A stretch of 64,000 nt of DNA from NCBI GenBank assembly GCA_033439795.1, contig JAUTDP010000009.1, positions 930,001-994,000 of the forward strand, in the 5' to 3' direction. Origin of the DNA: Sordaria brevicollis. Lineage: Eukaryota > Ascomycota > Sordariomycetes > Sordariales > Sordariaceae. The translations under genes and the position numbers were made by a program. The stretch's first letter is position 1. Every line of letters starts with the position of its first letter. The notes under the pieces are model-generated. The model was not told the DNA's origin. It made no database searches and saw only the letters and a program-made list of their open reading frames with translations. Positions 11,428 through 21,358 of the stretch are shown in pieces.

Positions 11428-13830
11428 ATGGCTTCTTCCCCTAGAAGCTCTCACATGGCTGCCGTATCCACTACTAACGGACTATGGCAAAGCTTTGTCA
11501 CTGTGACGGGCTGGTCCTCGCACCAGATGGCGATACCAGCCAACGGACGCCTCTCCAAAAGCCACACACGATCTCTCTCCAGCATCCTCAGCCGTAACAG
11601 CGCCTCGAGGGCTTCGATTTCCGATGCACCACCCGAACTCCCATCCGTAAACGAGCCTGCGTCCGGCACTCTACCGCCATCAACCCCAAGGCTTAGGCGG
11701 CCGTTCTCTCCCCAACCCATCGACGACGAGAACGAGTTGACGACTCTCCCCGACCCCCGAAGCCGGGCTATGAGCCCCGCAAGCGGAATATCCATGACCA
11801 GCCATCATCACCCCGACCTCGACCAAGAGGTAGCCACCCTCAGCACAAAACTGATCAACGCAATCAACCACCAGACCACACTGGACGATAACCTATCGCA
11901 GACCAAGATGGAGCTAGAACAGGCACGTGACAAGATCCGGCAGCTGGAAAGGACAGTGGAGGAGCAAAGGGAGATGCTTGCAGGTGATGTCTGGGTACGG
12001 AGGAAAACGGTCGAGGCGGAAAAGACGAGTCTTCTTGGAGTCATCGCCGAAGAGAAGCAGGCTCGTTTAGACGTGGAACAGCAAAAGAAAAAGATCGAAC
12101 AGGAGTTGGAGAACCTGACAGCCGCCCTATTCGAGGAAGCCAACAAGATGGTTATTTCCGCCAAGGAAGAAGCCAGGGCCGAGCAGGAAATTCTGCAACG
12201 GAAGAACGACCAGCTCAGGGCACAACTCGTGGATACCGAGGGACTATTAAAATCACAACAGGAGCAGCTGACCGAGCTAAAGCACCTCATGGAAGATATG
12301 AGCGCCGAGAAGGACGAGCAGATCCCCCCAACGGCACCTTCATCTCCAGGTTTCAGCAAGTTCGAGCTACAAAACGAGGAAGGCCTATCCGATCGTTTAC
12401 ACCATGGCCATCACACCCGTCAACACAGCGTTATCGAGCCCATGTCTCCTTCGTATCCCACTAGTTTCACCCACCTTCTGAAGCCTGTGCTTCGTACCGA
12501 CCTAGCATCATACAACGATTTTAAGGACCTCATCCGTACATCCAAGCGGATATCTGCCCAGGCCGCCCAGCGAGTACCTACACCATCTACCGGAGGTGCC
12601 CTCACGTCTCTCGGCTTGGGCTTAGGATCGGTCGGCGCCCATCTTGCGCTTGCTAATGCGTCCAGCACGTCTCTTTCGACCATTGCAACAACTCAATCGA
12701 CCTTTTCCCAAACTCCCGCGACACCCGCATCAGGCGTTACCGCCAGCCCCGGCATGATTCCTCTTCCAGCATTGAAGGACACTAAGTTCTACAAGAGGAC
12801 ACTAACCGAAGACATTGAGCCAACCCTACGGCTCGACACAGCGCCAGGGCTTTCCTGGCTAGCCCGAAGGAGTGTTCTTACAGCCATGACTGACGGCTCG
12901 CTTGTGGTGGAGCCAGTCCCAGCCGCGACGACGACTGGCAGATTCGGCAGGGTTTCAAGACCCGAGTTGAGCCCGTGCTCTCTCTGCGGGGAATCCAGAC
13001 CAGAGGAGGAATTTCTTCGAAAGCATCGATTCCGTATCAGCGAGACCGGTTCTGCGCAAACTGGATATGCGCTGTGCAGGTACTGCCTAACCAGAGTCCG
13101 GTCAACATGCGATTTCCTGGGATTCCTTCGCATAGTCAAAGATGGCCACTGGCGAGCGGACGACGAAGATGCGGAGAAGGCTGCCTGGACCGAAAGCGTA
13201 CGGTTGCGTGAGCAGATGTTCTGGAGCCGTATCGGTGGTGGTGTGCTCCCGGTCACCCATTTCCCTACAAGCCACAGTCGGGTACATAGCCGCGCTCCCA
13301 GCCTTCTTCGTGGTGACAAAAGCCCTAGGACGAGTCTCGAAGCCGACAAGAATGTGGAAGGAAAGCCCGTTGTCGTTGAAACAGAACAACCCGCGGTATC
13401 TGCTGCGGAGGTGGCACAGGCGATTGAGAAGATCTCGGAGGCAGAAACTGCTGAGGTTAAGGAGAAGCTTACTTCTGACAGCGCCCCGGAGCCTGCTGAC
13501 CAAACCGAGACAACGAAGAAGGAGGAGCCGGTAGAAGACGCTGAGGTGCCTGCCACGACTACCGAAGCGCCTGAAGAGAAGGTCGAGGTCGCTGAGCAAG
13601 AGGTTGAGGCTCCTACCGAAGAGATCCAGGAAACTGTTCTAGAAGTCAAGGTTGCTTATGAGGAACCCAAGACTCCGGCCAACAAGTTCGAATTCCTTCC
13701 AGCGGAACTCACCCAATCTCCGCCATCCCCCGAAGAGACCCCCAAGCAGCCTCTGGCTTCCGAGGTCGAGCCATCAATCGAAGAACCAAAGGAGCCTGCC
13801 GTGACGATACCTGGAGCTTTCACAGCTTAA
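11428..13830 (+). CDS. Sec2/Rabin8-family Rab guanine nucleotide exchange factor
   Basis: A single-exon protein of 800 residues. Residues about 130-298 form a long coiled coil that contains LTAALFEEANKMV (about 229-241), the signature of the Sec2p/Rabin8 catalytic helix pair. In yeast, Sec2 loads the Rab GTPase Sec4 with GTP on secretory vesicles for exocytosis at the growing tip; the same role is inferred here. Residues about 517-570 hold a cysteine-rich module with two Cys-x2-Cys pairs (CSLCGE and CRYC) ending FLRIVKDGHWR, likely zinc-binding. The N-terminus is Ser/Pro-rich, and residues 600-800 are acidic, Glu/Thr/Pro-rich and probably disordered. The open frame begins upstream at a TTG; the first ATG is 11,428, and 11,452 is an alternative. 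An extra upstream exon cannot be excluded. Confidence 0.85.
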   Translation: MASSPRSSHMAAVSTTNGLWQSFVTVTGWSSHQMAIPANGRLSKSHTRSLSSILSRNSASRASISDAPPELPSVNEPASGTLPPSTPRLRRPFSPQPIDDENELTTLPDPRSRAMSPASGISMTSHHHPDLDQEVATLSTKLINAINHQTTLDDNLSQTKMELEQARDKIRQLERTVEEQREMLAGDVWVRRKTVEAEKTSLLGVIAEEKQARLDVEQQKKKIEQELENLTAALFEEANKMVISAKEEARAEQEILQRKNDQLRAQLVDTEGLLKSQQEQLTELKHLMEDMSAEKDEQIPPTAPSSPGFSKFELQNEEGLSDRLHHGHHTRQHSVIEPMSPSYPTSFTHLLKPVLRTDLASYNDFKDLIRTSKRISAQAAQRVPTPSTGGALTSLGLGLGSVGAHLALANASSTSLSTIATTQSTFSQTPATPASGVTASPGMIPLPALKDTKFYKRTLTEDIEPTLRLDTAPGLSWLARRSVLTAMTDGSLVVEPVPAATTTGRFGRVSRPELSPCSLCGESRPEEEFLRKHRFRISETGSAQTGYALCRYCLTRVRSTCDFLGFLRIVKDGHWRADDEDAEKAAWTESVRLREQMFWSRIGGGVLPVTHFPTSHSRVHSRAPSLLRGDKSPRTSLEADKNVEGKPVVVETEQPAVSAAEVAQAIEKISEAETAEVKEKLTSDSAPEPADQTETTKKEEPVEDAEVPATTTEAPEEKVEVAEQEVEAPTEEIQETVLEVKVAYEEPKTPANKFEFLPAELTQSPPSPEETPKQPLASEVEPSIEEPKEPAVTIPGAFTA

Positions 13831-15337
13831 AGGCTCCAAGCTACTTTGGCAACAAGAGGCACTATTCTCGCATTTTCGTGCTTCGATCATTATTTAACCC
13901 AATCTTTTTTTCTTTTCTTTTTCGCTGCTGTTATTATTAACTGTCTTTTGTTGCACGACACATTATGGGAGGCGCACAACAACACATTGAAAATATCGGG
14001 TGTTTTGGTTTTGGCTCATTTTTATTTCTTGCTCTCTTTTTGAAACTGAGCACCAACTGTATGATATGATACCGAAGCCGCAACTGGGGAAAGGCGGTCG
14101 TTTTCTCTTTCATAAACCCTTACATTCGCACATTGAGAGAAGACAAACAAGGATTTGGATTACAAACCTGATAATGGAAACGGGAGGCATCATCTTACCT
14201 CAAACAACAAATAGGGAAGCTACGGATGGAAGCTAACCGGGAGAGAGGAGGCCGACGGACCCAAACAAGGTTTTAACGACCGCCCGGCCAACTGGGAGCA
14301 ACAAGTGGATCGAAGGAGGGATGGAGGGATGGAGATATACAAACTTAATCGGATCACTCAAAACGAAAAGCTTTGAAGTTAACACGCTCGTTCTGCACAT
14401 GTACTTTTCTCGTCCCTACATCAAATTATTCTATTATATACCCCAGTTATATCGTAGAAGTTACGAAGACACTGCAAGCGAACATTCACGGCCCAAATTC
14501 CGCTCACCGACTGACTGTGAAACTATAAACCAAACCTAGCACCAAGCCCGAGAGGAAATTATTTGATATTGTGTACAACCCCTTTTCTCTAGTTTCCCAA
14601 CAAAGTCCCCCCTGTCACGTTGTCGCGTGGTCTGAACCTCTGCCCGCTAGTTCCTTGAACCCTTGCGCTCTACTAACTAGTCAGGTACAGACTATGTAGC
14701 AGATAGCCTAACCAGTTCGAGCTTTCGCTTTGCTCGTTTCACTCGTGATATACTTTGTTCTTTCTTGAGCCGTATGTCTAGGTAGCTAGACTCGGTAAAC
14801 AGTTTTGCATGTACTAAAGAGAAGTCACTTAATGGTTTGAGACTGTGATCGGGAAGAGCCACTATGGTAGTTGGGGACATTCAGTTACAAACAAACTCAC
14901 GCAAAGACGAACCAGAAAATTTGATGATGGCATATGTATTAGAACTAAACTTTTGAGTTCGCCTTTGTGGAAACACCCCCAAAGCCGCAAGGAAACGTAG
15001 AAGATTGATTGGGTATAAACAGTTCTGAAAATTTGAACCCAAACTCGAGAGATGAGGTTGGTAAGATGACGGGCAAAAAAAGAAGAAGAAAAATTTTAAG
15101 TAGGTAGAAAGTAAAACAAGACAAAAACAGGTATTATAATGAAGCCCATGGGGTGAGGATTGAGTTTTAGTTCCTTTTCTTCCTTCCTTTTCTATCCAGT
15201 TTTCCTTCTTACCTCTTCCTTCCTTCTTTCCTTCTCCCCTTCAATTACCTCAACCCTCCTCTCAACCTCCGTCCTCCCCCTTCATCAACAACCTAGTAAC
15301 CTCCCCTTACATATCTTGCAACACTTTATGATGTATC
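13831..15337. other. Intergenic, 3' ends of two convergent genes
   Basis: It lies between the stop of the Sec2-like gene (plus) and the stop of the Gln-rich gene (minus), so it holds two 3'UTRs. T-rich and pyrimidine-rich stretches occur at 13,890-13,925 and 15,160-15,240. Short open frames have no recognisable similarity. I see no gene. Confidence 0.5.
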
Positions 15338-18300
15338 TCAATCATCCCACTCCCCACCCCCCGCCCCCATCCCCATCCCCCAATCATAGGGATTCCACTC
15401 CTGGCCCGGATAACTAGTGGCGCTCATCATGGGCATCGCATCTTCATCCTCTTTTTTCTTCCCCCCTGCTCCCACTCCTGATGATCCACCGTTGAGGTTA
15501 TCAACATCAGCAAACACAGGAATCTTTTCCTCTTGTTCTTTGAGGAGTTGTTTGCGCTTGGCTTCTTCAAAGATTGAGCGGTCGGTTAGGGGTTTGACTA
15601 TCCCCTTGGGGTTGGTGGGATCTGTGGGAGGGGAGGGGGATGGCATGGGGAAGCCGGTTGCGGTTGTGGTTGTCATGCCGTTGTTTTCAACGCTGGAAGT
15701 GGGTTGAGGTTGGGACTTGGAGGGTTCGGGGCTGGTGGAGGGGGAAGGTTCGGGAGAGATTTGTGGTTGTTGTTTGGGTTGTTGAACCTGCGGTGGTGGT
15801 GCAGCTGGTTCTTGTTGGGGTTGGAGTTGAGGTTGTGGCGGCTGCTCGGAAGACTGGACGGTGTTCTTCTGCTGCTGTTGCTCGGAGGGCTGCTGCTGGG
15901 CGGGCTCGTCAACGGAGACGATCATGGGGTCGGCGATGTGATGTGGTTGCGGCTGCTTCTGCTGCTGGGCGATATGCTCGACGTGGCGTTGAACAACTGG
16001 CTCCTCCTCCTCCTTCTCATCCTTCTTCGACTCGACACCGTCACCGTGGTGAGTTTCTCCATTTTGAACAGTCGCTTGAACAGGTTTCCTGAAACCGACA
16101 TCCTCAACCGGAGGAGCAGCCACAATAAAATGGCCATTCCCATTCTCAGGCGACTCCTCCCGGATATCAGCCAACCCACCACCATCAACCTTCTTGACAG
16201 AAAAGTCCTGCTCTTCCGTGTTTCCATTCTCGCCCTCCCCAAAAGAATCCCTCCTCTGCGGCAAAACCGGCGACTTAATCGACGGTCTCGGCGTCGCATC
16301 ATAGATATTATTCTCCCCCACATGCTGCTGCGGCCTATCCGGCGACCGGTGCACGTGCACCTCCTGCGCCTGCGCGCGGATGAAGCTGACGGTGGTAGGC
16401 GGCGGCGTCATAGGCCCGACGACGACGTGTCCATCATCCATAAGAATTGGTTCCGGGCTGACAGCTCTTGAGTCGGTAGTGTCAGTAGCAGGCCCATTGT
16501 TCCAGTGATGGTGATGGTGATGGCGGTCATCGTTGTCGTTCTCGCCCTCCTTCTTGATGCTGTCTTTGTCCGTGTCATCTGCACCATTATTATCCTCGTC
16601 GATCCGTAGGCTGAGAAGGCGTTGGGCTACGTTAACTGGTGGTTCCGGGCTGACGGTTCTGGAGTCCGGAGAGGGAATGGCGGCGGATCCGGAACGGGAA
16701 AGTTGTTGCTGGCCCTGTCCCTGTCCCTGTCCTGCTCCTCCGTCCGGAATATGTGTCACTCCGCTGTCGTTGGAGATGGGCGAGATCACGTTCATGGAAG
16801 GCGATCCGTTGCTGGGTTGTAGTGACATGGCGCTGACTTGGCTGACCTGTCTTTGGGGGATGAGACCTGGGTTAGACTGTTGCTGAGGCTCGGTCGCGGG
16901 GAGCGGCGGGTTTGGAACGCTCGCTGCGTTTGGGTTGACGGGCGAGAAAGGCGTGTTTGGGAGAGGATAGTTGGGCGGAGAGGGGGATGGCTGTGGTGGT
17001 GGCTGCTGGAACTGCTGCTGCTGCTGCATCTGAGGCTGGGGAGGAGAAATGCTGCTGGCTTCAGGTTGTCTTGCTGCTCCGATCAAAGGTGGAGGAGTAG
17101 GTGAAATACTCGGAGGGTGCTGCTCATTACCCGGCGGAGGAGATGACGAGTGTTGGACGGGAATATGGAACGTCGGTTGTTGTTGAGGACCCCCAAGAGA
17201 AGTGGGCGGAGTGAAGAAAGGGGTAGGGGTACCGGCAGAAGCAGGCGTAGCCATCGTTACAACGCTTCCGGGTGTTCCAGCAGCCATGGGGGGCATGCTT
17301 CCAGGAGGAGGTCCTACTCCAGGCGGTGGCATCGGCGTAGCACCGGGATGAGGAGCGTACATAAAAGGAGGTTGACCGGGAACAAACCCAGGAGGTAACA
17401 TCTGCGGCATTCCGGGCATTCCCGGGGGTAGCATCTGTCCTGGTGGCAGCATGAAGTAACCTTGCGGCGGCTGGCCAGGAACGTTGATGAAGTAGGGCAT
17501 CGGCATGCCCATGGGTGATGGGGTTTGTCCCGCCATGCCTTGGTGTACGGGGAAATAACCAGCTGGGATGGGCACCTGGGCATACCGGGGCTCTTGACCT
17601 GGAGGTGCGGATGCCGCCGTCGCTGGGATCTGGCCTTGAACTTGACCTTGGGTTGTCGGAGGCTGACCTGGCCGTGGCGGTTGACCTTGAGCAGCAGCAG
17701 CAAGCTGGGCTTGTTGTTGTTGAAACCTCTGGAACATCTGGGCCTGGGCCTGTGCATGGGCTTGAGCTTGAGCGTGGAAGAATTGTTGCTGAGCAGCAAA
17801 GGCTTGAGCATGAGCTTGACCCGCCATCTGGCCGGGGTGCAACGGCTGTCCCGGTACCACTGGTCTCTGTCCTTGAACAAGGCCTGGGGCGACAGGGCCT
17901 GGCTGTCCTTGCGGCAGAGTTGGTTGTGCCTGTTGGATCATCTGGGGCGTAGGTCTAAGCTGATTAGGAGCAGCAGCACCAGGAGCAGATGTAACCGGAG
18001 GACGGTTAGGTTGCTGCTGCTGCTGCTGCGATGAAGGCTGTCCAGGTGGGCGCGTGGTCAAATCCGCTTGGATTGGCGGGCTCGGAGCCTTGGACGGATC
18101 TTGCCTTTCGTTTTGATACTGCAAATGCGGGCTTGGCCGTCGTTCCCCCAATGCTGGCCGTGTCTCTCCCTGCTGTTGCGGCTGTCCTCGCAACTGGGTT
18201 TGAGTAGGTTGCAAGCCTGCCTGCCTCGGTGGTTGTTGACTCGGCTGGAACTGTCCTTGGTTGGCCTGGGGAGACTGAGCAGGAGACTTTGTTTGGGCCT

Positions 18301-21300
18301 CTCCTTGCTTGTTGGCGTTGCCGCCTCGTTTCAAAGCGCTCATGAACGACGACTTTCCTTTCTCTTGTGGGGTTGTCGGCGAGCTTTGTTGCTTGGTTCC
18401 TCTGAAAAGCTTGGAAATCGTGCTCTGCTCTTTTTCCTTGGGCGGAGGTGCAGTGGTCATCACATTCCGAGGGGGAAAACTGGGACTGGGCTGCGGAGGT
18501 CTTTGAGCCTGCTGCTGTTGCTGTTGCTGTGCCGGAAAGCCGGGTCCCATAGTCGTCGCGCGAGGTAGTGGCTGGTTAGGAGGGGAAACGTTCTGGTTGG
18601 GTGTGTGTTGACCGATGTTCTGTGGGCCGGTTTGCATAGGCTGGGGTTGTGGTTGTTGCTGGCGACCCTGTCCTTGATTTGATCCATCTTGTCCCCTGGG
18701 GCCTTCTTGGTCCGCCCGGTGTGTAGACGTGGGAACATCAGGAAGAGACTTTCCACCCTGAGATGCCAACGTGTGCTGAGAGTCCGAAGGGCGTTGTGAG
18801 CCCAAGCTTGACGGGGGTTGTGTGCTCGGTGGACTCTGTGTTTGAGGTGGCTGAGTTGACGAGACCGAAGCACCTCTTTGACGCTGTTGTTGTTGCTGTG
18901 GCGCGAGGCTAGGAGGGATCTGGGCTGAGACGACTCTGGATCCTACCGGCTTGCGAGCAGGTAACTGATTTGGCGTATTACCGTTCATGCCGCCAAGAGC
19001 ATACATGCTGGGCAAATTACTGCCTTGAGAGAACGTCCGGCCATGACCTCCGTTCGTGGCTGCTGGAGGCGCCTGTCCATCGGCGGCCGGAGGTGTACTT
19101 TGTTGAGGACGAGCCTGATCAACAGCCGACTGAGTGCCTGAGGGTGCGGGGGAAGCTGATGGCGGGCTGACAGGACCGTTAGGGACCCTGTTCTGACCAT
19201 TAGAAATAGCCTGACTAGTGTCAAACTGCTGCTGTTGGTGTTGTTGGTGAGGCTGATTCTGTGGGCCTCCGTTTTGACTTTGCAACGAAGGCTGAGACTG
19301 CTGCATGTTAACCTGGGGCAGTTGCTGTCCCAGAGCTGGCCCTTGCATTTGCATCTGCTGCAGTTGATGCATGCCCGGATGGCCTTGTTGCATGAATTGC
19401 CGGTGTTGAGGAGGAAGCTGACCGGGGAAGATGACAAGCTTCCCATCAGGGCCGACTGGGAACTGTTGACGGTACTGCTGCTGTTGCTGGGGAAATTGTC
19501 CTTGACCGGGGGTTTGATTTGGCATTTGTCCTCGTCCCATACTTTGTAGTGTCTGCCTGGGGTCCATGATTTGCTGGCCAGGCCCGGTGCTCGGCGCTGG
19601 CTTTGCGTCTTTGTTTTTGAACATGCCGAAGATCCCACCAGAGGGCTTCCTCGCCTTCTCAGCTTCAGCAATGGAGGCAAGAGACTGATGTTGCTGAGGG
19701 GGAACCTGGCCCGAAGTCTTTGGCCGCAACGGAGACATAGGGTTGGCGCCACTCATGGCAAGGGGTTGTTGTGCCTGGCCCTGATGATGAACTTGTCCTT
19801 GACCCTGCGTTGTCGGCCTGGGTGATTGGGCGTTTCCAGTGGGTCGGGAAGCATCTTGCTGCTGCTGGGATGACCGGCTGAACATGGCTTTAAGGCCCAT
19901 GATACTCTTCTTTACTTGATGTTGTTGATAGTGCTGAGGAGGGGGCGACTGGATCCCGCCATTGACTGGAGTGGTGCTGCCATGAGCGATAATACTCTCC
20001 TTGCTCTGAGGAGCTTCCGTCGCGCCTCCGGCACCCAGTACATTGAACATTTGCGCGCGTCTTTGCTGCTGTTGCTGCTGTTGCTGTTGTCCACTTGTTT
20101 CGTCAGTCATAAAACTGGCATCGGACACTGCGTCACTCGTCACCGGAGTACCCGCCCCAACTCTGTTGCGAAGGCTCGAAAAGAGACCCGAGTTTCGCCT
20201 TGCCCTGTTTCCATCGGCAGCCGGGATCGGACCGGGTGCTGGTAGATCATCGGTGTCCACAGTCGTCATTGACAGCGGACGCTGCTCGGAGAGATTTCCG
20301 GAGTTCTCCTGGCCATTGGGTTGCGGGCGCTGGCCGTTCTGGTCTGCCGGCTGTTGCTCCTGCGTGTCTGGGGCCCTCTGGCTCCGTGGCGATGCCGGAA
20401 CGCCCGTCTCTTTATCGAATCCATAAAAAGGTTGCTGCGATGCATTGCTGGACGAGTGTCGGTGACGGTTTGGCGTCTGTAGTGGCTCCGAGAGGTGAGA
20501 CTCCTGCAGGTTCCAGTTTCCTTGCGGGAATCTTCCTGCCAAGTGCGGAGGAGGCATCATGACGGGCGGACCGCCGTTGGCTGGTGTAAACTGTGGGGTC
20601 ATGGGCGGAGCTCCGCCGTTCGTGGCAGCGAGCGGAGTCCCGGGTGCTCCCGCCGGGGCCGATCCGGGTTGCCCCTGGGCGTTGCCTGGTGGACCGTATT
20701 GACCAGGCGGGGTCTGGACCGGCGATTGACCTGGAACGGATCCATTTGCTGGGTGTGATGAGAGACCATTGGGCAACGCCGGCTGTCCCTGGAATTGCAT
20801 TTGGCCCTGCGCCGGACCCTGAGTTGGGCGATACATGTTCCGAATGAACTGGCCTGGCGGAGGGGTTTGAGTCGTGAACTGGCCGTGTGGTGGTACACCA
20901 CCGACACTCTGGTTTGTAGCCATGGGTACGGTTTCAGACACTGTTTGGCCAACGGGTTGTTCACCTTGTTGTTGTGGTGATCCTCCCTGATACTGGACTG
21001 AGTTTCGCGGGGTAGTGTCGGCGGCGTCACTGTACTGGTAGGTGCTGTTGTTGTCGCCGGCAGAGCCTTCGACCTGGAAGGGCCTCAGTAGAGATGAAAA
21101 GGTGGATGCGCGAGAAATTGGAGGCAGCCCTATAAAAGACGTGTGTCGATTCGGCGCATTGGCACCATCAGGCTGCGGCTGCGGCTGAGAGGTTGAATGC
21201 GACTGGAAATGCGACTGCGGGGCGTGGCCCTGTTGTTGCTGCAGATGTTGCTGATGTTGAGGTGGTTCGTGTGGGTGGAAGTAGACCGGTTGCGATTCGT

Positions 21301-21358
21301 TTCCAGCCGAATGCGTATAGTATTGGCCGTTATGCGCGGCTTGTGCGTGAGCTGCCAT
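15338..21358 (-). CDS. Giant Gln/Pro-rich disordered protein, function unknown
   Basis: One uninterrupted frame of 2,006 residues starting at an ATG (21,358-21,356). Nearly all of it is low complexity: Gln, Pro, Gly and Asn dominate, with poly-Gln runs (about 20,063-20,090 and 18,013-18,028) and a poly-His run. Islands of non-repetitive sequence stand out: SFIGLPPISRASTFSSLL (about 70-90), KKSIMGLKAMFSRSS (about 483), GIFGMFKNKDAKP (about 573), STISKLFRGTK (about 978), SSFMSALKRGG (about 1,000), and a C-terminal charged helix PLTDRSIFEEAKRKQLLKEQ (about 1,920). The four middle islands look alike: short hydrophobic helices with Phe/Leu followed by basic residues. No enzymatic domain is recognised. 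It could be a scaffold or condensate-forming protein (inference). Splicing within so long an open frame is unlikely to be needed. Confidence 0.75.
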   Translation of the reverse strand: MAAHAQAAHNGQYYTHSAGNESQPVYFHPHEPPQHQQHLQQQQGHAPQSHFQSHSTSQPQPQPDGANAPNRHTSFIGLPPISRASTFSSLLRPFQVEGSAGDNNSTYQYSDAADTTPRNSVQYQGGSPQQQGEQPVGQTVSETVPMATNQSVGGVPPHGQFTTQTPPPGQFIRNMYRPTQGPAQGQMQFQGQPALPNGLSSHPANGSVPGQSPVQTPPGQYGPPGNAQGQPGSAPAGAPGTPLAATNGGAPPMTPQFTPANGGPPVMMPPPHLAGRFPQGNWNLQESHLSEPLQTPNRHRHSSSNASQQPFYGFDKETGVPASPRSQRAPDTQEQQPADQNGQRPQPNGQENSGNLSEQRPLSMTTVDTDDLPAPGPIPAADGNRARRNSGLFSSLRNRVGAGTPVTSDAVSDASFMTDETSGQQQQQQQQQRRAQMFNVLGAGGATEAPQSKESIIAHGSTTPVNGGIQSPPPQHYQQHQVKKSIMGLKAMFSRSSQQQQDASRPTGNAQSPRPTTQGQGQVHHQGQAQQPLAMSGANPMSPLRPKTSGQVPPQQHQSLASIAEAEKARKPSGGIFGMFKNKDAKPAPSTGPGQQIMDPRQTLQSMGRGQMPNQTPGQGQFPQQQQQYRQQFPVGPDGKLVIFPGQLPPQHRQFMQQGHPGMHQLQQMQMQGPALGQQLPQVNMQQSQPSLQSQNGGPQNQPHQQHQQQQFDTSQAISNGQNRVPNGPVSPPSASPAPSGTQSAVDQARPQQSTPPAADGQAPPAATNGGHGRTFSQGSNLPSMYALGGMNGNTPNQLPARKPVGSRVVSAQIPPSLAPQQQQQRQRGASVSSTQPPQTQSPPSTQPPSSLGSQRPSDSQHTLASQGGKSLPDVPTSTHRADQEGPRGQDGSNQGQGRQQQPQPQPMQTGPQNIGQHTPNQNVSPPNQPLPRATTMGPGFPAQQQQQQQAQRPPQPSPSFPPRNVMTTAPPPKEKEQSTISKLFRGTKQQSSPTTPQEKGKSSFMSALKRGGNANKQGEAQTKSPAQSPQANQGQFQPSQQPPRQAGLQPTQTQLRGQPQQQGETRPALGERRPSPHLQYQNERQDPSKAPSPPIQADLTTRPPGQPSSQQQQQQPNRPPVTSAPGAAAPNQLRPTPQMIQQAQPTLPQGQPGPVAPGLVQGQRPVVPGQPLHPGQMAGQAHAQAFAAQQQFFHAQAQAHAQAQAQMFQRFQQQQAQLAAAAQGQPPRPGQPPTTQGQVQGQIPATAASAPPGQEPRYAQVPIPAGYFPVHQGMAGQTPSPMGMPMPYFINVPGQPPQGYFMLPPGQMLPPGMPGMPQMLPPGFVPGQPPFMYAPHPGATPMPPPGVGPPPGSMPPMAAGTPGSVVTMATPASAGTPTPFFTPPTSLGGPQQQPTFHIPVQHSSSPPPGNEQHPPSISPTPPPLIGAARQPEASSISPPQPQMQQQQQFQQPPPQPSPSPPNYPLPNTPFSPVNPNAASVPNPPLPATEPQQQSNPGLIPQRQVSQVSAMSLQPSNGSPSMNVISPISNDSGVTHIPDGGAGQGQGQGQQQLSRSGSAAIPSPDSRTVSPEPPVNVAQRLLSLRIDEDNNGADDTDKDSIKKEGENDNDDRHHHHHHWNNGPATDTTDSRAVSPEPILMDDGHVVVGPMTPPPTTVSFIRAQAQEVHVHRSPDRPQQHVGENNIYDATPRPSIKSPVLPQRRDSFGEGENGNTEEQDFSVKKVDGGGLADIREESPENGNGHFIVAAPPVEDVGFRKPVQATVQNGETHHGDGVESKKDEKEEEEPVVQRHVEHIAQQQKQPQPHHIADPMIVSVDEPAQQQPSEQQQQKNTVQSSEQPPQPQLQPQQEPAAPPPQVQQPKQQPQISPEPSPSTSPEPSKSQPQPTSSVENNGMTTTTATGFPMPSPSPPTDPTNPKGIVKPLTDRSIFEEAKRKQLLKEQEEKIPVFADVDNLNGGSSGVGAGGKKKEDEDAMPMMSATSYPGQEWNPYDWGMGMGAGGGEWDD

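Noticed and set aside
12789..13649. 286-codon minus-strand frame opposite the Sec2-like gene
   Set aside because: It is the antisense of a Glu/Ser/Thr-rich coding region, giving a Ser/Val-rich shadow without a domain.
15704..18568. Plus-strand frames up to 255 codons opposite the Gln-rich gene
   Set aside because: Antisense shadows of CAG/CCN-rich codons; they read as Arg/Leu/Gly low complexity.
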